From assembly GCA_003342895.1 (NCBI GenBank), contig PTFA01000111.1:1586199-1650198 (forward strand): 64,000 nucleotides of DNA, written 5' to 3'. Below are positions 39,153 to 49,045 of this stretch, in pieces; positions within the stretch are counted from its first letter, which is position 1; each line of letters begins with the position of its first letter. The position numbers were made by a program, and so were the translations under genes. The notes under the pieces were generated by a model that searched no databases, was not told the DNA's origin, and worked only from the letters and a program-made list of their open reading frames with translations. This DNA is from Casuarius casuarius (Eukaryota; Chordata; Aves; Casuariiformes; Casuariidae).

Positions 39153-40391
39153 TCTGTGATATGACATCNGTATTTCATTCTTTTACACCCTTAAACTTCA
39201 GTTGTTTCTGCGGCATAGATACTGAGATACATCCTTAACACACCTACCAGAGATTACCTTATTCAACATAGAACAAGATTCACCAAGCTATACAATCACT
39301 TCCTAGGTCCTCCTCCATACAGGAACTTCTTAATACTCAGTGCTGTGGAGCGTCACTGTGTCTGAGAGTCAGTAGGTATACATAAACCTAAAGTTCACCT
39401 GAGCCAGCTGGAAATCACATTAGGGACACAACAGCTTCAGTTATTAAAAGACGAAAAGCAACCTTTGCCTTCAGCTCCTGTGATCACATTTGCCGAGTTT
39501 TCATGATTTTTTTTAAGGTTGTTAAATAAGATCTTTACTTTGGGTTTGGCTCAGTTGTCTTAATTTTAAGTTACACTGCTGTTTTAAGTACTCTGAATTA
39601 CTTGAAATCACCAAAAAGATATTGCAGAAGCACCAAGGCTAAATTGTCTGTTTGAAATCAAATGAAATTGAAAGAAGAAAATCCTTAGTTCATCTTTAAG
39701 ATACGTTTTGAATGTTTCTAACTAACTAAATTATATCTTTAACCATTTAATCTTCAGATTAATTCATTGTGCTTTTGCTGATCTCTTCTGTAAAACTATT
39801 ATATATTATCTTTGTTTTGAATTTTTATTTTTTGGAAATGAAATTTTTAATGACAGTGAAAGACTTTTTTTTTTTTAGTACTTGAGTGAGGCCAATTTCT
39901 ACCAAACTTAGATTTCCTTTGAATGACACGGCATCCTCTTTAAACAACTCAGAATACACTGTACTTGCTCTGTCAGTCTATGAAAGAGAACTGCTCCTTG
40001 AATATGTTTTCTTGCTTCATAAGCATTTTAGTTATAAAGGCATCTATTAAATATGTATCCTTGCTGCAGCAATGGGGGTTAGCCATAAAGCTCTTTCAGT
40101 CAGTTAAAAACATAGAAGGTGAGCCTGTTCTAATATCCATATTTCATACACATAATAATACAGAGCATATAAGAGAGCCAATGATATTGTTTTAATAATG
40201 TGGAATATCAGTCTGGCTTAGAGATAAACATGTCAGTCTGAAGATCCCTCTACAAGAATAAAAGTAACACTTTAAATTGAACTTTTGAGATTATAAGCAC
40301 AATGTAATTATCATGATACAGAACATTTTTACTATATTTACTCCTGTTTAGTATAGTTTATTCTATACAGCTTTTATTTTCATCAAGAAAA

Positions 40392-40422
40392 TGTACACAC
40401 ATGCACACACATGTATTTGTAT
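40392..40422. repeat. Short imperfect (CA)n
   Basis: ACACACATGCACACACATG-type tract, no coding context. Confidence 0.75.
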
Positions 40423-42539
40423 ATGATCTTGTACATAACTATTGCTGTAATAAGGAAATCCATGATGTTTAAAAAATATTTGGTGCCTCAGTGTGACGCA
40501 GTTTCATATATAGAACCACAAACATACACACATTTGAGCTTTGAATCTAACCTGGAAGAGGTAGCTATAGGTCTATATTTTGTTATCTAAATAAAGACTG
40601 AAAAGACTATCAGACACACACATGTTTTTTTTTGCACTTTGTACTGGCAGCTAAAGCATTCCTTTGTTTCACATTGGGGGTTGCAATGAGTCTCTTTTCA
40701 AATCACTGATTTCCTGTAGTAACTATAGATAATGTAGGCATTCAACTCAGCATTACGTATTCCGGCCTGGAGCAAGGAATTGAAGTTTTACTCAAGTAAT
40801 ATGGGGCGTCACAGTGACAAATTTCATTTAATAAATATAAGATGTTAGAATTTCAATACTTTTTGTAACATAAACTATATCATGCTAAAATCATGTGCTA
40901 AAATGGTCTTAGTATAACAGAAACAAGATATTCCACCCCTTTCCCCCCTTAGGAGACAAAATACTCTTTGAGGAAAAGAAAAAAAAAAGACTCAAAGGAA
41001 TTAGAAAGAAGGAAAAACAAAAGAGAGAGAGAAATATGAAGGCAAAAGCAGTCAATGAGTGAACTGAAGAAAATGTTCAGAGGAAGACATTTACCAGCAG
41101 AAGGAGGTGTGCTGGTAAGACTAAGTTTCCCTGAAACGATTTCTGTCAAACTGATTTGGCTTTGGAAAGTGAACTGTGTTCAGGCACAAGAAATGTAGGT
41201 GTAATGAGGGAAATGTTAACAGGAAGTGACTTTCCTTGCTCTTATTGATCATGGTAGAGACTATGACTATTGCTATTCAGACTGATGCAAATTCATTGAA
41301 AAGCAGAAGGTAATCTTAAAACAACCAGTAGATGAGACATCCTCCATTCCTTCCAGTGCTTTAATATGTAGTTTCATTCCAACTCTCCACAGTGAAATTC
41401 AGCTTTCACAGGGACTAAAATGAACATTTCTAATGTTTCCCTCCACTTCTCTGTCATTGTCTCATAGATTAAATCAAACCTCCTGACTATTGAACAAGAT
41501 CTTTTTTTTGCCTGTTCAGTGCCACGTTACATTAAAGTCAACAAACGTATTACAACAATTTTATGCTATAGCGATAGCTGTTTCAGAGTTTCACAGATAA
41601 ACTCCCATTTTTAAAGGCTGATCAATGTGTTGGTAAAATTTTGCTTCTAGTCTGAACTTGGCATATGAAAGGTACAATTGCAAAGCATTTTTTGCAGGTT
41701 ATAAAACTAATAATTTGTATCGCTATAAGTATTGACAGAATAAAATCTAGAAGCTATTGCATTCAGGTGCCCTTTTGTTTTCAGTCTATTTTTATTCATA
41801 GTGATTAGGCTTTAATATAAATATTGATTAGTGGGTCAACTTACACTTATTTGAACATGAGTATTAGTCTTCACACAGAGAAAAAACTGTGGAAAGATGA
41901 ATTTGTCATATAAGAATGCTATTGACACTGTTAGAATTCTAAAATGGGCCAGATTATTAATTTCACTTCATTCTACAACTAGCAACATATGTTTCAAAAG
42001 ACATAGTCAACAAGAGTAATAATGAAAAAAATTCCGACTGAAGTGAAAGAACACAGGAAATTTTTGGTCTATTTGATGAATTTTCTTCATATTCAGAAAA
42101 ATTATTAAATATACAGGTATATAGTATTAAATTTATAGGTACACAGATGAATATAGGAGCACAAGTGCTTCTTTGTCTGTGTTTTGAGTTAAGCAGACAA
42201 AAGACTGTTTCAGCCTGTAGCATGATAGATTAGCTTGATTTTATGCTAAAATGGAGGCATCTTACCATTTCTCATTTCCAGTTGACCTGGATCAAATACT
42301 GAGTGTGCTTAGTCTCCTCTACCCTGAATTCATTGGGTGTAGAATGGGGATAATAAGACTGTCTTATCTACATTGGAAGATTATTTCAGAAATGAATTGA
42401 TTCCTGTAATGGTATGTATATGAATATCTAACACAAGCGGACTCTCTAATTACACTGTCTTTAGTTATAAAATTGCAAAATGGAAAAAGTCTTATCTGAA
42501 ACATACTATTTGAACTATTTGAAAGAAGCTTTACTTTCA

Positions 42540-43637
42540 TAAATCCTGGTCCTCATAGGAGACTCTAACTGCCCTGATATCTGCTGGAGGGACAACACAG
42601 CAGGGCACAAGCAATCCAGAAGGTCTCTGGAGTGTGTTGATGACAACTTCCTTACTTGGGCAATTGAGGAGCTGAAGAGGAGAGGTACTCTGCTGGACCT
42701 TGTTTGTCCTTGCTGGACAAACAAGGAAGAACTGGCCAGAAATGTGAAAGCCAGGAGCAGCTTTGGTAGCAGCAACTGTGAGATGGTGGATTTCAGGATC
42801 CTGCAAGGAGGCAGCAAGGCAAAAAGCAGGATCACAATCTTGGACTTCAGGAGAGCAGACTTTGGCCTGTTCAGGGGCCTGCTTGGAAGAATCTCATGGG
42901 CTATGGCCTTGGAGGGAAGAGGAGACCAAAGAGCTGGTTGCTATTCAAGTATCACCTTCTCCAAGCTCAGGAATGGTCCATCCCAAAAAGCAGGAAATCA
43001 AGCACCAAGTTGACCAAGAGCCCACAATGCGTCCTCACAGCAAAGAAGGTCAATGGTATCCTGGGCTGCATTAGGAAGAACATTGCCAGCAGGTTGGGGG
43101 AGGTGATATTTCCCCTCTACTCAGCCCTAGTGAGACCACATCTGGAGTGCTGGATCCAGTGCTGGGCTCCCCAATACAAGAGAGACGTGGACATACCAAA
43201 GGGAGCCCAGCAAAGAGCCACAAAGATGATCAAGGAAGCGGGGCATATGAGAGCATAAGGGAACTGGGACTGTTCAGTCAGGAGAAGAGAAGGCTCAGGC
43301 AGATGATATTGTGATAAATACCTGATGGGAGAGTGTAAAGAAGGCAGAGCCAGACTCTTCTCAGTGGTATCCAGGGAATGGTCAAGAGACAATGGGCACA
43401 AACTGAAATATAAGAAATTCCATTTAATTATAAGAAAATACTTATTACGGTGAGGGTGGTCAAACACTGGTAGAGGTTGCCCAGAGAGGTCATTGAGTCT
43501 CTGTCCTTGGAGACATTCAAAACCCAAATGGGCAGGATCCAGCACAATCTGCTCTTAGNTGACCCTGCTTTGAGCAGCGGATTTGGACTAGATGATCTCC
43601 AGAGATCCCTCCCAACCGCAACTATTCTCTGATTCTG
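42540..43637 (+). mobile_element. CR1 LINE, internally deleted: endonuclease joined to ORF2 C-terminus
   Basis: The 5' half reads as CR1 endonuclease: LIGDSNCPDICW (about 42549-42584; D and N of the GDxN motif kept), LLDLVCPCWTNKEEL and SSNCEMVDFRIL. In the last of these the catalytic SDH is replaced by SNC (42771-42779). Next come ITILDFRRADFGLF and the linker LLQAQEWSIPKS. Near 43000-43025 the sequence jumps to SPQCVLTAKKVNGILGC, which lies after the polymerase core in full elements, so the RT catalytic domain is missing. The frame stays open across this joint (42896-43258, 120 codons). It continues through YSALVRPHLE and QYKRDVD, then a 3' UTR with the usual ACCCTGCTTTGAGCAG block and ends at CTATTCTCTGATTCTG near 43637. 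An N is at 43559. It is dead as an autonomous element. Confidence 0.95.
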
Positions 43638-43772
43638 CGGAAATACTTTTTCCCCAAAATATGTTTTCCACTCTATTCATTTACAAGAATCCAGTAAATT
43701 CTGCTTGCATTCATTATAGTCACATGCATGGTGCATATTTATTTATTTAGGTGGGTTTTTTGCTATTTTTTC

Positions 43773-43804
43773 CCCATTGATAATACCCATTGATAATACC
43801 CATT
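43773..43804. repeat. 13-bp tandem repeat, 2.5 copies
   Basis: CCCATTGATAATA is repeated perfectly twice plus a partial third copy. It begins about 135 bp after the CR1 end. Confidence 0.9.
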
Positions 43805-44849
43805 AAAGTTTTATCTGGATCCTTTTCTATTTATTCTATGTATATGCTGCTGCAGAATATAAAAACTTTTAAATCATCCTTCCTTATAACATTTTGATTC
43901 CTCTCAGGTATATGAATACAACTATTTGGTTCATTATCAAACATCTGAGCTTTCAGTAGTAATCTATAGTTTGCCATTACTCTATGTCAAACAGCTGTTA
44001 CATCAGGGTCACACGTACCAGGAAAAAAAGCCATAAAAGAGCATAATGAAGCCTAGCAGAAGAGGAGAATGAAATGAGAAAGGAAATTGTTTTTTCACAT
44101 ACAGAAATAAATGATTTAATTGCAAAAGCCACTGTTATGGATGTGTCGTCTCATAGGTATCTAGTAGACAATTTGCTATGAATGTCTTCTGAACGATTCC
44201 CATACTGAGGAAAAGAAAAAGCTTTTTAATGACTTAAAGGGAAAAGGGAAGAATTAAGAAGAGAAAATGTAATGAGGCAGCAAAGATATTAACACTAAAG
44301 AAGCACTTTTGTGTTGTTGCACCACTTTCAGGCACAGTATGTTTCTGTGTCAATCAGTCCACTCTGATTAGGAAAGCTGAAACTCTTGCTAATTGCATGT
44401 GAAGTGAGTCTGAGCCAACATCGAGATCTTTCCTGGTGACAGGAGGAAAGCAACATCACACATTAATGCTTACAAGAGGAGGCAGAAGTTAGGAACTTTG
44501 ACACAGGAGAGGATTGCCTTAAAAGGTCTTAGAATATTTGTTTCTGGATTATGATACCCACAAGTTATTTTACTGCTCGTAAATAATTTTCTGGGGTTTT
44601 TCTTCCTCTTTTGCATATGAACATGGACAGCTGTAACTCCACTTACAGCCAGAAAAGAACGTAAAAATAATATAGTGCTTACTTGATTTCACAAATTTAT
44701 TCTTTAGCTCTGATTTTACTTTCATCAGTAACTTTGTAGCTCTATGGATTTTACTGGAAATGTTTCCTGCTTAATCTGTTTATCTATGGGGTGCACATAC
44801 ACACACCTGTACACACATAACTGTGTACATCAGTTTGTACAGTATGTAG

Positions 44850-44905
44850 AGATGCATATACTTATATATACATATATATTAATTTGTATCAGTATATATA
44901 TCTGT
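44850..44905. repeat. Imperfect (TATACA)n / TA-rich tract
   Basis: ATACTTATATATACATATATATT and similar. Simple repeat. Confidence 0.75.
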
Positions 44906-46634
44906 ACCTATATCATTTACTTTTAATTAATTTAATGATGGAGTAAAATTATTAATAACTTCCAATATGTCAATCCAAATGGAAAATGCAGTTGAAAAGC
45001 ATAATTTCCTATAAGTAGGGGAGAATGTATCCTGGAAATAGAAATAAGTGGGATAATAAGTCTTGTATTTGCTTTTTTGACTGTGCCATTGTCCAACTGT
45101 TTGACCTTGGTCAACCTCTTTGTCTTAGTATAATGTGATGGAGTGTGAGAAAAACAAATACATATTTTTTATTTTACTTTTTTTGTGAGAATGGTGATTA
45201 CTACTTATTTGTNTATATATATTTATTTTAATTTTGGAAGAAAAATGTGATGGTACGTATACATGACAGTCATGAGTAATGAAGAAGAAATGATATAAGA
45301 TGGTCCTATCTATAAATGAGTTCAGCAACAAAGGCAAAAAATGAAATAGATAAAGAAAGGGGAAAAAAAAAGTAAGAATCAATTCTATTTACCAAAAGGA
45401 ACTAATGTCATACCTAACCAGATAGGCCCAGAACCTTTTTTAATCTCTGAGGATCTGATTTATACATTCTCCAGTTAATTTTTTCACCTGTACTGGTCAA
45501 ACTAATTATGAACTTCTGATAAATATATGGCTAAATAATTCATTACATCAAACTGTACTGACTTCAAATAAAGAAATCATTGGGAACGTAGAGTCCAGAT
45601 AAAATGAATACCAGTCACAAAAGTATAGTTTGGTCATAGTATTGTGGTTTGAAATGGATATTATGCCAAACCAGCTTCATCATATTTAACCCCACGTGAA
45701 ACAAAGCTGGGCTTCTATTACCTATTAAAGATCCTATTAGCTCTTCTTGACTCCAGTCAGACCTAACAGTATCCCAGTGAAGTAATTATTCTCACTCCGC
45801 TGAAAGAAGAAGCAACTGACTGAAGAGAAGCACTGCTAGGAAGGCTCAGCTTTGCTCACACAGCAGGAGAGGGGATGAAAAGCACCTGGCAACATCACAG
45901 AAGCCACTCAGCTACCACGTATTGACCTGGTAAGAGTAAGAAAAGAAAAACTGCTGCCAGCAACTCCACCTTTCCCTTAGGAATAAAAAAGCAACCCTAA
46001 ATAGCTCTCAAGAAAGATGGNGAAAATTGGCAGAAATGAAGCCTATATGACTCCTGCATGAATCTATGATGAAAAGAAACAGGAAAAGCTCTTCCTGTGT
46101 CTAAGCCAAAGAAATAATCTACTCTTTCTAGGTGCCAGGCTTGTAAACAGTGCATGATAAGACTGTAAAGTATGTGTGCATCTTATTTTGGGTAGTATAA
46201 AAGAAATAAGATTAAAGTGGCCATATNGTATACTTTTTTCCTCTAAACAATAACCATAATTCTAGGAAATATAATTTAAAATATGGATAAAACATAAACT
46301 ATAGTTTATAAAGGTTTCTACAAAGGAAAAAAGGATGGATTTTTTTTTAATACCTAAAAGATATCTTTATTCACATTCCAAAATAGTGATGTGGTATAAT
46401 TTCTGTGTAGGAAACTGTGAACTAAAAAAATATTTTGAATAATCAGTAAGGTAAGTTTTACAGCTTACAGCATAATGAATGAATAAAAACCCTAGAATCT
46501 AATAACAAAAAGAACAGAGGCAAGTAAAGCAAAGAGGTAAATAAGGACACTTAAGACTGGCCAATATAAAAATTATTGGAAAACATCAGTAGTTGTGCTT
46601 AATTTTACAAGAAAAGCAATAATCATTGCAATGA

Positions 46635-46722
46635 TGATTCAAAAGTACAATGCAAAGTCTTACACCTGAGGAGATATAACCCCATGCACCGTTACACACT
46701 GGGGGCCCATTTTGCACTGGGG
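46635..46722 (+). mobile_element. CR1 LINE fragment, left part (split by LTR)
   Basis: Translation VQCKVLHLRRYNPMHRYTLGA (from about 46641) matches the CR1 ORF2 block CKVLHLGRxNPMHQYxLGA, which lies downstream of the polymerase core. It is cut off at about 46722, where an LTR-like sequence begins. The CR1 resumes after it at about 47148, but roughly 90 codons of ORF2 are missing between the two parts. The insertion was therefore accompanied or followed by a deletion, or the two pieces come from different copies. Confidence 0.75.
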
Positions 46723-46784
46723 TGTGCTGGTTCTTCTTCCAATGCCAATAAGAAAGGCATAGACACTGTTAAGACAGTTAGCTA

Positions 46785-46790
46785 TTTATT
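46785..46790 (-). promoter_or_regulatory. AATAAA polyadenylation signal of the LTR
   Basis: TTTATT on the plus strand, AATAAA on the minus strand. Its position, downstream of the TATA box within the LTR-like segment, supports the orientation call. Confidence 0.55.
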
Positions 46791-46942
46791 AACATAGTGA
46801 TAGAAAAGGTAATAGTAATTACATCCCTTCTAATAGTGGGAACCCCAAGCTGATGGAGCATCAGATGGACCTCGTAGGGCTGTAGCAAGCTGCCTGGAGT
46901 TCCTGTCTGTGGTGAGGTTCATCAGCTCCTTGTTCTTCTGAG

Positions 46943-46950
46943 CTTTTATA
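46943..46950 (-). promoter_or_regulatory. TATA box of the LTR
   Basis: The minus strand reads TATAAAAG, a strong TATA-box match, in the middle of the LTR-like segment at the expected U3/R boundary. Confidence 0.55.
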
Positions 46951-47147
46951 GAGCCTGTCTCACTGATATTAATTAGTGAAATGAGTACTTAGCTTTGAAG
47001 AGCCCTTCGGGTGACTTCTTATCACAAACTAAGCTTACAGTTCTTGGAAACAGTAGAGTGGACAGACAAGGTTATACTATAATTCAGGTGGACAAAACAA
47101 TACATCTTATCACCACAGCTCATCTACTGAAGCATATNGTGTTCACA

Positions 47148-47527
47148 ATAGGATCACAATCTCTTCTAGAGAAGAGAAGGCTTAGGGGTCATCTTATCCA
47201 TATATATAAATACCTGATGTGAGACAATGAAGAAGATGGAGCCAAACACTTCTCAGTGGTGCCCAGTGAATGGACCAAAAACAATGATGTGCCCATTCTG
47301 AAACACAGGAAATTCCCTTGAACGTAAGGAAGAATTCACTGTCAGGGTGACTGAACACTGGACCAGGTTGCCCAGAGAGTCTGTGGAATCTCCATTCCTG
47401 GAGACATTCAAAACCTGAGTGGACACAGTGCTGAGCAACCTGTTCTAGCTGAATTGACTTTGAGTGTGTGTGGGGGGGACACTAGACAATTCCTGGAGGT
47501 ATCTGCTAGTCTCAACCATTCTGTGAT
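47148..47527 (+). mobile_element. CR1 LINE fragment, right part with 3' end
   Basis: Translation begins SLLEKRRLRGHLIHIYKYLM, the C-terminal ORF2 block (FSLEKRRLRGDLIxVYKYL). The CR1 3' UTR follows (CTCAGTGGTGCCCAG, CCAGGTTGCCCAGAGAG, CTGGAGACATTCAAAACC), and it ends at CAACCATTCTGTGAT near 47527. It is the continuation of the CR1 interrupted by the LTR, minus an internal piece. Confidence 0.9.
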
Positions 47528-48904
47528 AAGTTTGCATAAGGTAAGCTGTAGCTTTATTTCAGGCAGTGCCTACAGTAGCAGAAAATTCAGCACAGTGGAT
47601 ATACTGATCCGAACAGCTGGAGCTAACACTCCTATCTCTACATTATTTATAGATNGGAGGATTTACGTCAGACTGGAATGAACACCACATTAAATGCAAG
47701 TCAACACTTTCTNACAGGCTGATCGCTGGTCCAAACTTATGTCCCTGTTAGAGGCTGGAGCACCTTCGGGATACAGCCAGCACAGAATTACATGTGTAGT
47801 TTCCTCTGAAACAGATTATAATTTATTTGCACCAACACCACTCTGCAAATTGAACCTATGCATGGTGACTGGAAAACACAGGTGAATTTGTGTCAAAATC
47901 AAACTATAGTTCCAAACTAAAATAATAGTGCAGGTGAAGCTTTATATTGTTCAGTTTACACTACAATTTAGAATGAATGTCAGCATTTAATAATCTCTCA
48001 AAATGCAAAACACGAAGACCATTTGTCACAAAAGATTTGTCAGTGCCAGAAAATGACAACTTCTCAGTATAGAACAGTTCAAAATAATCTGAACATCTTG
48101 GGAGAGATCTTAGTTGCAAGTAGAAAATGTGACACTAAAGAAAGTCAGGCAAAATTTCACTCCTCATATGGGAAGACAGAAGTGGAGCATATGTGTACCC
48201 TATATGATGAAGAGTGGTACAAAGGTAACTAAGCTGGGCTAAATAACCAAGGCATTACATCATGCTTATGTAGCTACATTGAGAATGAACTAACTGTGAG
48301 TCAAAACCCTGCAACAAATCACTGCAGCATTGTCCATGATTAATTCACTGAGGGAAAGGCTAATTAGCTGAGAGACCATATGGCCTCTACAATCAAAACT
48401 AGTCCACACCCAAGGATAAGAAACCTTGCACCTTCCTCAGAGCCAAAGCACAATTTAAATTTGGCCCTTCTCAGTACATAGCTGTGCCTGACAGTAATAA
48501 GCATATTCACTGATTCTGCAAAGGAGAAAAAGTGACATAGAAACATGGGATGGAAGACCTGCCTTCTGTTCCCACATCTCATCCACCTGCCCATCTACCA
48601 CACACTGCAGGGCTGATATTCTACATTTACTGAGGAGACCAAGGTGGTGGCAGATGTAGAACAGAGCTGGGTGGATGGGCTATTGGTCAGATAAAACACA
48701 AAGAAGCAATTCTGCCACCACAATGAGTTCATCAGTCTGCTACCAAAGANAATGTGGAATAGATATCCCAGTGATGATGTCTAACTCCTTCTCCATGAGT
48801 CAGGAATGCAGCATGTGCTGATCACTTCTCATGGTTCATTATACCCAGAAACTGTGCACAAAGCCAGTTATACTAAAATGGGTTCATATGCCTTTGTCCA
48901 TCCC
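47528..48904. other. Unique AT-rich stretch
   Basis: Three isolated Ns (47655, 47713, 48750) and no recognised element or gene. Short open frames have no family motifs. Confidence 0.6.
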
Positions 48905-49045
48905 CCACTTGTTATGTCCTGTAGTTGAGACAGTAAAACTCTTTGAGGCAGCCACCATCTTATAGTATTCTTCTATGTAGTGCTGAGCACGGTGAAGTCC
49001 CCACCACTTAGGAGCTCCAGCAGTGATAATTAGAAGTTAATAGAC
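48905..49045 (+). mobile_element. Ancient L3/CR1-like LINE 3' end
   Basis: The run CAGTAAAACTCTTTGAGGCAG, CCACCATCTTATAG, then TGTAGTGCTGAGCACGGTG and TAGGAGCTCCAGCAGTGATAAT follows the well-known 3' end of old amniote CR1/L3 elements (TGTAAGCTCTTTGGGGCAGGGACC, then TGTACAGCGCCTAGCACAATGGGG, then GGGCTCCTAGG, then an AATAAT tail). It is heavily diverged, so much older than the CR1 copies above. Recognised by eye only. Confidence 0.6.

Larger units (their letters stand above)
31881..42539. other. AT-rich non-coding stretch
   Basis: More than 10 kb without a recognised gene or transposon. It holds microsatellites (33929-33957, 36707-36770, 38888-38945, 39106-39152, 40392-40422) and short homopolymers. 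A minus-strand 100-codon frame (34670-34972) is cysteine- and histidine-containing but matches no family that I recognise. Confidence 0.65.
43638..46634. other. AT-rich non-coding stretch
   Basis: Contains a perfect 13-bp tandem duplication (43773-43804) and ATAC-type simple repeats near 44790-44905. No gene found. Confidence 0.65.
46723..47147 (-). mobile_element. Probable solo LTR of an endogenous retrovirus, reverse orientation
   Basis: A 425-bp segment bounded by TGTGCTGG and TTCACA on the plus strand, so TG...CA in either orientation. It interrupts a CR1 fragment. On the minus strand it has promoter-like TATAAAAG (complement of 46943-46950) and, about 155 bp further, AATAAA (complement of 46785-46790), leaving a short U5 of about 60 bp. 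This is the U3-R-U5 order of a retroviral LTR. No primer-binding site, gag or pol sequence flanks it, so it is a solo LTR left by recombination. A clean target-site duplication was not found, so the ends are approximate. The family is not assigned. Confidence 0.6.

Noticed and set aside
43117..43545. 142-codon minus-strand frame
   Set aside because: Antisense shadow of the CR1 3' part.
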